DNA from: Nocardia elegans NBRC 108235
Lineage (GTDB): Bacteria; Actinomycetota; Actinomycetes; Mycobacteriales; Mycobacteriaceae
Assembly (NCBI RefSeq): GCF_001612845.1
Contig: NZ_BDBF01000014.1
Coordinates: forward strand, 62,001 to 126,000
DNA: 64,000 bases
Direction of reading: 5' to 3'
Every line of letters begins with the position of its first letter. Position 1 is the stretch's first letter. This document shows, in pieces, positions 44,002 through 52,107 of this stretch. A program made the position numbers and the translations under genes. The notes beneath the pieces are model-generated. The model was not told where the DNA came from and searched no databases. It worked only from the letters and a program-made list of their open reading frames with translations.

Positions 44002-44239
44002 GGACACCTCCGTTGTGGCATTGCCGAATGATTGCTGTTGAACCATTCTCGAGCGAAATCGGCGCGCGTAATCGTATCGTTACATCTTGCCCGAATCCGT
44101 GACCCGCGCCATACGAATACCTGGGAGGTTCCTCGAGATGCGGCTGCCCGGCGGCCGGTTCGGCCCCGGCCCCGCGGGTCCCGCCCGGTCGGCCTCGGGC
44201 ACGGCGCACAATGAGTCGGTGCGAGGACGAAGCAGGCCG

Positions 44240-45235
44240 ATGATCGACTCTCCCCGATCCGGGGTGATCGCCGCCCGGCACAGTCCCTCCCGCACGACCC
44301 ACGACCCCGCTCGCGCCGAGAGCGAGGGAGCGGCCCGCACCGTCACCACATCGCGGCCGATAGCCCTCGCGCATACTCTCGCCCCGCTGCGCCGGGGTCA
44401 GGGCGACCCGTGCCACCGCGTCACTCCCGACGGCGCCCACTGGCGAGCGTCGCGCATGGCCAGCGGCCCGGTGACCTATCGCCTCGTCCAGTCCGAATCG
44501 AATGTCGTGGCGGCACGGGCCTGGGGTCCGGGTGCGGCGGAATTCCTCGAGCACCTGCCCCGCATGCTGTGCGTCGACGAGGAGCTCGACGACTTCGCCC
44601 CCGAACATCCCCGCATCGCCGAGGCACACCGGCGTCATCCCGGCCTGCACATGCTCCGCACCGGACTCGTCTTCGAGGCCTTGGTGCCGGCCGTGCTCGA
44701 GCAGCGGGTGCACACCGTCACCGCTCGCGGCTCGTATCGAAAGCTGGTGTGGCAGTACGGCGAACCGGCGCCCGGACCCACGCCCGCGCCGATGCGGGTG
44801 CCGCCGTCGGCGCAGACCTGGCGCTACATCCCCTCCTGGGTCTATCACCGCGCCAACGTCGATCCGCAGCGTTCGCGCACGATCGTCACCGCCGCCCGGA
44901 TGGCCGAGAAGCTGGAGGCCGCCGCGACGATGACGCCGCAGCAGGCCGCCGAGCGGCTGTGCACCGTGCCGGGGATCGGAGTGTGGACGGCCGCGGAGAT
45001 CGCGCAGCGAGCCCTGGGTGACGCCGATGCGCTGTCGGTCGGTGATTTCCATCTGGCCGCGATCGTCGGCTGGACGCTGCTGGGCCGCCCGCTCGACGAC
45101 GAGGGCATGGTCGACTACCTGGAACCGCTACGCCCGCACCGTTATCGGGCGATCCGGCTGCTCGAGATATCGGGGCAGGCGCGCAAGCCGGCGTTCGGCC
45201 CGCGGACTCCGCTGGTCGACCACAGCCGAATCTGA
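44240..45235 (+). CDS. DNA-3-methyladenine glycosylase (HhH-GPD)
   Basis: Base-excision enzyme of the AlkA-like class, about 331 residues. The helix-hairpin-helix VPGIGVWTAAEI and the catalytic aspartate in SVGDFHL are visible near the C-terminal third. Homology to the family starts at LAPLRRGQGDPCHRV, about 60 residues after ATG 44240, so the true start may be later. Earlier GTG and TTG starts (44099, 44087) give a Pro/Arg-rich extension. No good ribosome site fixes it. It is convergent with the sugar-binding protein gene, with a 5-nt gap. Confidence 0.82.
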   Translation: MIDSPRSGVIAARHSPSRTTHDPARAESEGAARTVTTSRPIALAHTLAPLRRGQGDPCHRVTPDGAHWRASRMASGPVTYRLVQSESNVVAARAWGPGAAEFLEHLPRMLCVDEELDDFAPEHPRIAEAHRRHPGLHMLRTGLVFEALVPAVLEQRVHTVTARGSYRKLVWQYGEPAPGPTPAPMRVPPSAQTWRYIPSWVYHRANVDPQRSRTIVTAARMAEKLEAAATMTPQQAAERLCTVPGIGVWTAAEIAQRALGDADALSVGDFHLAAIVGWTLLGRPLDDEGMVDYLEPLRPHRYRAIRLLEISGQARKPAFGPRTPLVDHSRI

Positions 45236-45240
45236 GCGGA

Positions 45241-46521
45241 TCAGCGCTGCGCCGTGGCCTGTGCGGCGGTCTGGGCGCGACGCAACGCCTCGGGTACCGG
45301 AATGCGGCCGAGGAACATCTCGTCGAAGATCGGGTCGATCGCCTGCAGTGCGGCCGCGAAACCCGGTCCGCCACCCGAGGCGATGCGCGGCCCGCGCAGC
45401 ACATCGAAGAACGGCGACACGTCGATGCCCCGGTCCGCCCAATAGTCCCGATACAATCGCTGATCGGCCACAACGGCCGGAATGGTCTGCCCACCGGCGG
45501 CCAGATACCGGTTGCCGGCGGGGCTGCCGAGCCAGGCCAGCACCCGCCGCACCGCATCGGGGTGGGCGGTGCGGGCATCGGCGGCGATGCCGATCGCGTT
45601 GTCGGTACTCACCCGGCCTGCGGGCCCGGCCGGAATCATCGCGATCCCCCAGCCGAAGCGAGCCTGCTGCGCGATCTGCGCCAGATTGAAACTTCCCGAT
45701 TGGAACAACGCCAGCTTGCCTTGCAGGAAGGCGTTTTTCGCGAAGTCACTGCCGCTGCGGGTATCCGCCGCCGGAGTGGTGAGCCCCGCCCGCACCAGCC
45801 CCACGAGATATCCGAAGGCGTCCACACCCTGTGGACTGTCGAAGACGTACCGATCCCCGTTCTGGAACTGCCCGCCCGCCGATCCCAGATACGGCAGCGA
45901 GAGCGACTGGAAATCGTTGGCGGCGTTGTAAGCCCAGGGCGCCGCCGCGGCGATCCGGCGCACAAGCGGCTCGAAGGTATCCGGCCCGTGGGGATTCCAG
46001 GTCGCGCGTGCCAATTCCGCGGGGTCGACTCCGGCCGCGCTCAGCAGATCGCGGTTGTAGTAGACCGCCGTACCGCCGTCCACGAATTGCGGTACCGCCC
46101 AGAGCTTTCCGTTACGTGTGTACTGCTCCACCGCACCCGGATCCCACTGCCGCACCGCCTCGGGGCCGAGCATCGCGCCGATATCGGCGAGTCGGCCGGC
46201 ATCGGCGTAATCGGTGTACAGATTCGTCCAGAACAGGTCGTCGACCGTTGCGCCCGCCACGTCGAGACGCAACTTCTGCTGATAGGACGCCCACGGCACC
46301 ACCGTGATCCGAACCTCGACATCCGGTTCGGCGCGCTGGAATTCGTCGAGTGCGGCGCGATAGGCGGGTACGAAGCTCGCATCCCAGATCCGCAGCCGGA
46401 TCACTGTGCGACCCGACCCGCCCGTACTGTCGTGGCCCAGCCACAGCGCCGCGGTCATCAGCAGCACCACGGCGAGTGCGACGGCCAGCACGCTCAGCGT
46501 CGAGGTCTTCACGGATCTCAT
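45241..46521 (-). CDS. Sugar-type ABC extracellular solute-binding protein
   Basis: A 426-residue family-1 binding protein. It has an N-terminal hydrophobic segment (about 8-29) with no lipobox cysteine, unlike most Gram-positive binding proteins, so it may stay membrane-tethered by this helix. Fold landmarks are RIWDASFVPAYRAALDEFQ near residue 45 and GGTAVYYNRDLLSAAG near 165. ATG 46521 overlaps the permease stop (ATGA). The longer frame to 47277 lies inside the permease gene. It is last of three genes. The ligand is probably a carbohydrate, by family. Confidence 0.88.
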   Translation of the reverse strand: MRSVKTSTLSVLAVALAVVLLMTAALWLGHDSTGGSGRTVIRLRIWDASFVPAYRAALDEFQRAEPDVEVRITVVPWASYQQKLRLDVAGATVDDLFWTNLYTDYADAGRLADIGAMLGPEAVRQWDPGAVEQYTRNGKLWAVPQFVDGGTAVYYNRDLLSAAGVDPAELARATWNPHGPDTFEPLVRRIAAAAPWAYNAANDFQSLSLPYLGSAGGQFQNGDRYVFDSPQGVDAFGYLVGLVRAGLTTPAADTRSGSDFAKNAFLQGKLALFQSGSFNLAQIAQQARFGWGIAMIPAGPAGRVSTDNAIGIAADARTAHPDAVRRVLAWLGSPAGNRYLAAGGQTIPAVVADQRLYRDYWADRGIDVSPFFDVLRGPRIASGGGPGFAAALQAIDPIFDEMFLGRIPVPEALRRAQTAAQATAQR

Positions 46522-47357
46522 TTCAGGCCCGTCCACGCGATGGACCGCAGCACCTGACGCTGGAAGATCACGAAGAGCACCAGCAGCGGCACGATCGCCA
46601 GCGTCGTCGCCGCCATGACCAGCGTCCACTGCTCGTTGTAGCGGGTCTGCAGATCGGCGGTGGCCACCGTGAGCACCTGCCAGCGGCCCGAGCCGGCGAC
46701 CAGCGGCCACAGGAAGCTGTTCCACTGCGTCACCACGGTGATCACCGCTAACGTCGCCAGGATGGGACGGCTCATCGGCACCACGACGTGCACGATCACG
46801 TCGAGGGTGTTCGCGCCGTCCAGCCGCGCCGCGCCGATCAACTCGCGCGGAATGCCCCGGAAATACTGGCGCAGCAGGAAGATCGCGTACGGCGAGCCGA
46901 AGACGAACGGCAGCACCAGCGCCCAGAACGTGTTCAGCCAACCCAGATGCGCGAACATCGAATACAGCGGAATCAAGGTGACGATCGGCGGCACCATCAT
47001 GGTCGCCAGGTAGATCCAGAACAGCAGGTCGCGACCGCGGAACTCGGTGCAGCCGAACGCATATGCGGCGGCGATCGAGGTGATCAGCTGCCCGACGGTG
47101 ATCAACGCGGTCATCAACGCCGTCACCAGCACCGCGCGGCCGAACCCCTGGTCGAACGCCGCGCGGAAGTTGTCCCAGGTCATCGGATCCGGCAGTGCGA
47201 GAGGAGATTCCGTCGCGAACTGCCCCGGCGTCTTCACGGCCGTGAACGCTCCCAGCACCAGCGGCGCCACCGTGCACACCGCGCCCGCGAGCAGCAGCAG
47301 GTAGGCGAGGACCGATCGCGCACCCGCCGAACGGCGCCGTCGGACATCAGAATTCAT
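46518..47357 (-). CDS. ABC sugar permease, MalG type
   Basis: A 279-residue permease with six helices. The EAA loop that contacts the ATPase reads ELIGAARLDGANTLDVIV (about residues 180-197). It overlaps the upstream permease gene by 11 nt and the binding protein gene by 4 nt, so the three are one unit. No ATPase gene is near. A shared MsiK-type ATPase encoded elsewhere is likely. Confidence 0.9.
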   Translation of the reverse strand: MNSDVRRRRSAGARSVLAYLLLLAGAVCTVAPLVLGAFTAVKTPGQFATESPLALPDPMTWDNFRAAFDQGFGRAVLVTALMTALITVGQLITSIAAAYAFGCTEFRGRDLLFWIYLATMMVPPIVTLIPLYSMFAHLGWLNTFWALVLPFVFGSPYAIFLLRQYFRGIPRELIGAARLDGANTLDVIVHVVVPMSRPILATLAVITVVTQWNSFLWPLVAGSGRWQVLTVATADLQTRYNEQWTLVMAATTLAIVPLLVLFVIFQRQVLRSIAWTGLK

Positions 47358-48213
47358 AGCCGGTCCTGGTACGGAAGTAGCGATGCTGGACCACGGTGAT
47401 CGCCAGCATGATCCCGAAGACCACGATCGTCATGGCCGCGGCCCGCCCGGGCCGCGCGGCGTTGAACGCTTCCGAAAAGATCTGCATCGCCACCACATTC
47501 GTGCGATCGCCCGGACCGCCCTTGGTCAGGGCATACACGGTGTCGAAGGTCTGGAACGCGGTGATGGTCCCGGTCACCAGGACGAAGAACAGGGTGGGCC
47601 GCAGCAGCGGCAGTGTCAGCCACCGAATCCGCCGCCAGCCGGTGGCCCCGTCCAGCGCCCCCGCCTCGTGGATCTCCGGAGGTATCGCCCGCAGCCCCGC
47701 GACGAAGAACAGGGCCACATAGCCGAAGTTCGACCAGATGCTCACCGCCGCAACCGAAGGCAGGGCCAGCGCCGGATCGGCCAGCCATTCGATCCGCCGG
47801 CCCAGCAGTGCGTTGAGCGCCCCGTCGGTGGGTGCGAACAGCCAGCGCCAGATCACGCCCACCGCCACCGGCGCGCACATCCAGGGCAGCGCGAACAGCA
47901 CCCGGAACGCGCCACCGGCACGGCGGCGCACCAGCAGCGCGGCCACCGCGAATCCGAGGACGGTCTGCAGCGGCACTACGAGCACGGTGAGCGCCGCCGT
48001 CACCAGGAGGGAATGGCCGAATGCGTCATCGGACAGCACCGAGCGCCAATTGCGCAGGCCCACGAATTCCATGGGCCCGAGCAGATTCCAGCTGTGCAGG
48101 CTGAGCCAGCCCACCAGCACGATCGGCAGGATCAGGAAGACCCCGATCCCGAACAGGCTCGGCGCCAGCAGCATCCAACTCGTCACGGCACGACGAACCG
48201 CTCGTCGGTTCAC
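47347..48213 (-). CDS. ABC sugar permease, MalF type
   Basis: A 288-residue permease, first gene of the importer operon. The EAA loop is EIHEAGALDGATGWRRIRW (about 191-209). GTG 48213 has no ribosome site but lies 8 nt after TAGCGT, so a leaderless transcript is likely. Its 3' end overlaps the MalG-type gene. Confidence 0.9.
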   Translation of the reverse strand: MNRRAVRRAVTSWMLLAPSLFGIGVFLILPIVLVGWLSLHSWNLLGPMEFVGLRNWRSVLSDDAFGHSLLVTAALTVLVVPLQTVLGFAVAALLVRRRAGGAFRVLFALPWMCAPVAVGVIWRWLFAPTDGALNALLGRRIEWLADPALALPSVAAVSIWSNFGYVALFFVAGLRAIPPEIHEAGALDGATGWRRIRWLTLPLLRPTLFFVLVTGTITAFQTFDTVYALTKGGPGDRTNVVAMQIFSEAFNAARPGRAAAMTIVVFGIMLAITVVQHRYFRTRTGYEF

Positions 48214-48221
48214 AGCAGATG

Positions 48222-48227
48222 ACGCTA
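48222..48227 (-). promoter_or_regulatory. -10 box of leaderless sugar-importer promoter
   Basis: TAGCGT on the minus strand, 8 nt before GTG 48213. Confidence 0.4.
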
Positions 48228-48276
48228 CCGGTCACCCGGTAGCGGCTTCGCCGCAGCGCCGCGGCGACGGGCTCGC

Positions 48277-49029
48277 TCAGTCCAGCGGACCGCCGGCGAC
48301 GTAGACGACCTGGCCGGAGACGAAGCCGGCGCCCTCGCTGACCAGGAAGGACGCGGTATGCGCGATATCCTCCGGCCGGCCCACACGCTGCACCGGGATC
48401 TGCGCGGCGGCGGCCTTCTGGAAGTCCTCGAACGGTACGCCCACCCGCTCGGCGGTCGCGGCGGTCATATCCGTGACGATGAAGCCCGGGGCGATGGCAT
48501 TGGCAGTGACGCCGAATTTGCCGAGTTCCAGCGCGAGGGTCTTGGTGAAGCCCTGCAGACCGGCCTTGGCCGCGGAGTAGTTGACCTGGCCGCGGTTGCC
48601 CTGTGCCGAACTGCTCGACATGTTCACGATGCGACCCCATTTGGCGTCGACCATGTACTTCTGCACCGCGCGGCTCATGAGGAACGCGCCGCGCAGGTGC
48701 ACGTTCATCACCGCGTCCCAGTCGTCGACGCTCATCTTGAACAGCAGGTTGTCGCGCAGGATGCCGGCGTTGTTGACCAGGACGGTCGGCGGTCCGAGCT
48801 CGTCGGCCAGCTTTGTCACCGCGGCGGCGACGGAATCCTCGTTCGAGACGTCGGCGCCCAGCGCGACGGCCCGGCCGCCGGCGTCGGTGATCGCCCGGAC
48901 GGTGTCGGCGCAGTGCGCCGCGTCCAGGTCGAGTACGCCTACCTGCAGTCCGTCCTGAGCCAGCCGGGTCGCGATCGCGGCACCGATGCCTCGTGCCGCG
49001 CCGGTGACGACGGCAACGCGTTCAGCCAT
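48277..49029 (-). CDS. FabG-like short-chain dehydrogenase
   Basis: A 250-residue NAD(P)H-dependent 3-oxoacyl reductase. The cofactor loop TGAARGIG (9-16), NNAG (86-89), catalytic Ser139/140, Tyr151 and Lys155 (YSAAK) are all present. It may act on acyl-ACP, acyl-CoA or another 3-keto substrate. ATG 49029 follows AGGAGG with 7-nt spacing. It stands alone, so it is probably not the housekeeping fatty-acid synthase copy, but this is not certain. Confidence 0.92.
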   Translation of the reverse strand: MAERVAVVTGAARGIGAAIATRLAQDGLQVGVLDLDAAHCADTVRAITDAGGRAVALGADVSNEDSVAAAVTKLADELGPPTVLVNNAGILRDNLLFKMSVDDWDAVMNVHLRGAFLMSRAVQKYMVDAKWGRIVNMSSSSAQGNRGQVNYSAAKAGLQGFTKTLALELGKFGVTANAIAPGFIVTDMTAATAERVGVPFEDFQKAAAAQIPVQRVGRPEDIAHTASFLVSEGAGFVSGQVVYVAGGPLD

Positions 49030-49111
49030 TGGCGGTCCTCCTGTACCTCTCGGAACATTCGCTGTGAAGGAACGGTACGCGCCGCTATTCCGCCCACCGC
49101 GGCGGCAGCCG

Positions 49112-49975
49112 CTATTCCACCCACAGCGACCAGATGCTGCTGCGCCCCTGTCCTTCGCAGACCAGCGCGTGCCCGTCCGGGGTGCGGGCCGTCTTGTCCA
49201 GATTGGGATCGCATTTCGCCCCGCCCTCGTACACGGCCGTCGACACCGAATACGGCCCGGTCCAGCGGTAGCCGCTGGTGCCGTGCAGGCACAGCAGCGT
49301 GCCGCCGTCGGACGCGGACCCGATCAATCCGGCCTGCGCCTGCGTGCACACCTCGCCCTTGGCCGCCGAGACGGGCCCGGCGGGAGCGGTCGTGGTCGTG
49401 GCCGGCGCGGTCGGCGGCGGTGTCACCACCGTCGTCGGTACCGCGGTCCGGGTCGCGGCGGTGTTCGAGGTGACGGTCTCGGTGCTGAGGGCGGCCGGAA
49501 CCGCGCCCAGCGTGGTGTGCGGCAGGGTGACACCCGAAAGCACCAGCGCCGCAGCGAGAATCAGCACCTCGGCCAGTCCCAGGAGCAGGGCCGACATCGC
49601 CATCACCCGTCCGCGTGGATGGCTGAAGGCGATCAGGCCGAATACGATTGCCACCGGGAACAAACCGAGCAGCGCGGCCACCAGCGCGACGATCGCGTAC
49701 GGATTGACGATCGGCGGCACCTCCACCCGCAGCCGTCCGGTGCGGCGGCGATTGGGTGCGCCGTCCCAGCGGTCCTCCTCGGCGTCGGGCGCCGGCCGCC
49801 GACGGTTCGGCGTGGTTTCCCACCGTTCGTCGGGCGGTTCGGCGACCCGGGGATTGGCGGCCCGGCGCGGCGGCGGCGGTTCCCAGCGATCGTCCGCGGC
49901 GACGGGCTCGTCGGCCCAGTACTCCTCCTCGGGGACCTCGGGCCAGCGTTCCTCCGCGTACTGGTTGCGGGCCAT
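49112..49975 (-). CDS. Membrane protein with hydrophilic N-terminus and exported domain
   Basis: A 287-residue protein. The N-terminal 80 residues are Trp/Arg/Pro/Glu-rich with repeated ERWE/DRWE motifs. Two transmembrane helices follow (about 92-145, DUF4190-like, with a GLIAFSHPRGR loop), then a Thr/Pro linker and a C-terminal extracytoplasmic domain with four cysteines (about 210-287). ATG 49975 follows GAGAGGA. No function is known. The architecture suggests an envelope sensor or scaffold, which is only a guess. Confidence 0.7.
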   Translation of the reverse strand: MARNQYAEERWPEVPEEEYWADEPVAADDRWEPPPPRRAANPRVAEPPDERWETTPNRRRPAPDAEEDRWDGAPNRRRTGRLRVEVPPIVNPYAIVALVAALLGLFPVAIVFGLIAFSHPRGRVMAMSALLLGLAEVLILAAALVLSGVTLPHTTLGAVPAALSTETVTSNTAATRTAVPTTVVTPPPTAPATTTTAPAGPVSAAKGEVCTQAQAGLIGSASDGGTLLCLHGTSGYRWTGPYSVSTAVYEGGAKCDPNLDKTARTPDGHALVCEGQGRSSIWSLWVE

Positions 49976-50138
49976 GTGGTTCCTCTCGGTCGTGCAGGAA
50001 CCTGGACACGCGGACCCCGCCCGTTACCGAAGAAGAATAGGTGGATCGGCGCGACCCGCAACCCCCGTCTGTTCAGGGCGGGCGCCCGGTGCGCGGGGCA
50101 GCCGCCGGACGTCATCCCCGAGCGTCCGGCGCGCGCCA

Positions 50139-50393
50139 CTAGACCTCGTCGATCACGTGTTCCCCGACGAATGCGATCCGGATCGCCAGCAGCCAACCGG
50201 CAATCGCGAGAACGATGCGGTCGTACAGATCCGGTCCGCTGCGGCGGGCATGGCGTGGGCGGTGGGCGCCACCGCCCACGGGTAGCGGCCGGGTGTCCGG
50301 GAGATAGACCGCCGCGCGGTGGCCGCCGTCGACCCGGTGCCGTGCGTGCCGGTGGGCGGCATGCCGGGCGCCTCCCCCGGCGAACGCGGTCAC
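50139..50393 (-). CDS. 84-residue micro-gene 3 of an overlapping chain
   Basis: His/Arg/Gly-rich first half followed by one hydrophobic helix (about residues 62-80, DRIVLAIAGWLLAIRIAFV). GTG 50393 overlaps the stop of the previous micro-gene (GTGA). The function is unknown. A single C-terminal membrane helix suggests membrane association. Confidence 0.5.
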   Translation of the reverse strand: MTAFAGGGARHAAHRHARHRVDGGHRAAVYLPDTRPLPVGGGAHRPRHARRSGPDLYDRIVLAIAGWLLAIRIAFVGEHVIDEV

Positions 50394-50593
50394 GGGATGG
50401 CCCGATCGTCGAGGACGCAGCGGCCCTGTTCGACCAGCACCGCCCGCGCCCGCCGCCTGACCACGCACGTATCGACGGTGCAGTCGAGGTGCAGTTGCAT
50501 TGCGGCGTGGGCTTGTTCGACGGTCATGATGCCCGGATCGGCGCCGCAGCGCAGCAGTCCGGCGACCGGCATGTGGAGATTCGTCAGTTGCAT
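50390..50593 (-). CDS. 67-residue micro-gene 2 of an overlapping chain
   Basis: Begins ATG with GGGGGTG about 6 nt upstream and overlaps the upstream micro-gene by 10 nt. The middle has a histidine- and cysteine-containing stretch AMQLHLDCTVDTCVVRRRAR, and a third cysteine follows near the end. No domain is recognised. Coupled translation with both neighbours is likely. Confidence 0.55.
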   Translation of the reverse strand: MQLTNLHMPVAGLLRCGADPGIMTVEQAHAAMQLHLDCTVDTCVVRRRARAVLVEQGRCVLDDRAIP

Positions 50594-50724
50594 TCGGACA
50601 CCCCCGCCGCGAACCGGCGGCGCGGTGGAGCTGGTGGATCCTGTGGTCCGGTCGCGGCGCGGCCGGTCGAAGCGGACGAAAGTTCGCTGGTCATCAACGA
50701 CGACCCGATGACATGAACAGCCAT
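50584..50724 (-). CDS. 46-residue micro-gene 1 of an overlapping chain
   Basis: Begins ATG just after GAGGAG and ends in VSECN, with a Pro/Arg-rich middle (PPAPPRRR). An internal ATG at 50694 would give 36 residues. Its stop lies inside the next micro-gene. No homologue is recognised. Confidence 0.4.
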   Translation of the reverse strand: MAVHVIGSSLMTSELSSASTGRAATGPQDPPAPPRRRFAAGVSECN

Positions 50725-51060
50725 GACTCCTCGTTCCTGCATGCGATACCCGACTGTGCCCGGCGAGCCGACTCCGGGGCCCCGCTGCGAGCACACTCTC
50801 AGCATCCATCAGATCGTCGCTGCGCGGGGCAGAATCGCCGATCCCGTCCGATTCCCAGCGAACCGCCAGCACCGAATCAGCTTGGGAGAAAAGGACTTTT
50901 CGCATCCGTCCGAGCGTCGCCACCTGCGAACACTCCGGGCATGCCGCGGCGCCGCCGCCCGGGATGCGCGCCCCGAATATTTGCCGGCAGATCACGAAAC
51001 CACACCCGTTTCGCAACGAATCTATGTTTACCCCGGGCCCGTTCGGGTAATCAGAACTAC
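50725..51060. other. Divergent upstream region of small genes
   Basis: A 336-nt stretch between the micro-gene chain and a small membrane protein gene. It contains no convincing ORF. A short AT-containing part near 50990-51060 may hold the promoter of the membrane protein gene. Confidence 0.35.
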
Positions 51061-51258
51061 ATGGATCGCGGGCTGAGAAATACCTCACCTCGGTACCGCA
51101 AACTGCTTCCGGGTGACTGGGTAGAACACCTTATCGTCGGAATGTTGTTCGTGGTATCGGCTGTCGGGGTGTACGTACTGACCGGTGCCATGCTCTCGTC
51201 ACTGCTGGTAGGAGCGCTGGTCGCGGTAGTCGCGATCGGTGTGGTGACAATGCTTTAG
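51061..51258 (+). CDS. 65-residue two-helix membrane protein
   Basis: A short basic N-terminus (1-20) is followed by two hydrophobic segments (about 23-45 and 47-65) separated by a small turn. No domain is recognised. The stop codon is immediately followed by a perfect 10-bp hairpin terminator, which supports that this short frame is a gene. The ribosome site is weak. The frame upstream of 51061 is not coding. Confidence 0.55.
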   Translation: MDRGLRNTSPRYRKLLPGDWVEHLIVGMLFVVSAVGVYVLTGAMLSSLLVGALVAVVAIGVVTML

Positions 51259-51280
51259 CCGGTCGGCGAACCGACCGGCT
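51257..51280 (+). terminator. Terminator of the small membrane protein gene
   Basis: Perfect AGCCGGTCGG-CGAA-CCGACCGGCT hairpin that begins within the stop codon. Confidence 0.8.
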
Positions 51281-51314
51281 ACGTGGTTACCGTTATTCGA
51301 ACAAAGTGAGAAAA

Positions 51315-51353
51315 CGGCGGAATCGGTGAAGAAATTCTTCTCCGATTCCGCCG
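51315..51353 (-). terminator. Very long hairpin after sdhB
   Basis: A 39-nt nearly perfect palindrome: CGGCGGAATCGG / CCGATTCCGCCG flanks a T-T mismatch and GAAGAA-A-TTCTTC at the centre. It begins 5 nt after the sdhB stop (minus strand). Confidence 0.8.
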
Positions 51354-51358
51354 TAGAT

Positions 51359-52105
51359 TTATCGCCGGAACAATTTGTTACCCAGCCAGACGATCGGATC
51401 GTATTTGCGATCCACAACCCTTTCCTTCATCGGGATGAGGGCGTTGTCGGTGATCTTGATGTGTTCCGGGCACACCTCCGTGCAGCACTTGGTGATGTTG
51501 CAGTAGCCGAGTCCGAACTCCTCCTGCGCCATCTCGCGCCGGTCCGCCACATCCAGCGGATGCATCTCCAACTCGGCCACCCGCATCAGATAGCGCGGCC
51601 CGGCGAAGGCGTTCTTGTTGTCCTCGTGGTCACGCACGACGTGACAGGTGTTCTGGCACAGGAAACATTCGATGCACTTGCGGAACTCCTGCGAGCGTTC
51701 CACATCGCGTTGCTGCATCCGGTAGTCGCCCGGCTTCAGATCGGCCGGCGGCGTGAAAGACGGGATCTCCCTGGCCTTCTGATAGTTGAACGACACGTCG
51801 GTGACGAGGTCGCGGATCACCGGGAAGGTGCGCATCGGGGTCACCGTCACCACCTCGTCGGCGGCGAAGGTCGACATTCGGGTCATACACATCAAGCGCG
51901 GGCGGCCGTTCACCTCCGCCGAACAGGAACCACACTTGCCGGCCTTGCAGTTCCAGCGCACCGCCAGATCCGGGGCCTGGGTGGCCTGCAACCGATGGAT
52001 GATGTCGAGGACGACCTCGCCCTCGTTCACCTCGACGGTGTAGTCCTGCAGTTCGCCCTTGTCGTCGTCACCGCGCCATACGCGGAAGTGGGCATCGTAA
52101 CCCAT
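51359..52105 (-). CDS. sdhB: Succinate dehydrogenase/fumarate reductase iron-sulfur subunit
   Basis: A 248-residue electron-transfer subunit. It has an N-terminal 2Fe-2S ferredoxin domain (NCKAGKCGSC, then a later Cys) and a C-terminal part with CIECFLCQNTC and CCTEVCP for 4Fe-4S and 3Fe-4S clusters. It passes electrons from SdhA to the membrane quinone. It closely resembles the second mycobacterial succinate dehydrogenase (Rv0247c type). ATG 52105 lies 2 nt after the sdhA stop. It is last in the operon, and a 39-nt hairpin follows. Confidence 0.95.
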   Translation of the reverse strand: MGYDAHFRVWRGDDDKGELQDYTVEVNEGEVVLDIIHRLQATQAPDLAVRWNCKAGKCGSCSAEVNGRPRLMCMTRMSTFAADEVVTVTPMRTFPVIRDLVTDVSFNYQKAREIPSFTPPADLKPGDYRMQQRDVERSQEFRKCIECFLCQNTCHVVRDHEDNKNAFAGPRYLMRVAELEMHPLDVADRREMAQEEFGLGYCNITKCCTEVCPEHIKITDNALIPMKERVVDRKYDPIVWLGNKLFRR

Positions 52106-52107
52106 TG

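Noticed and set aside
45241..47277. Apparent 678-codon fusion of binding protein with N-terminal region
   Set aside because: The frame upstream of 46521 is inside the MalG-type permease gene. The ATGA overlap marks the real start.
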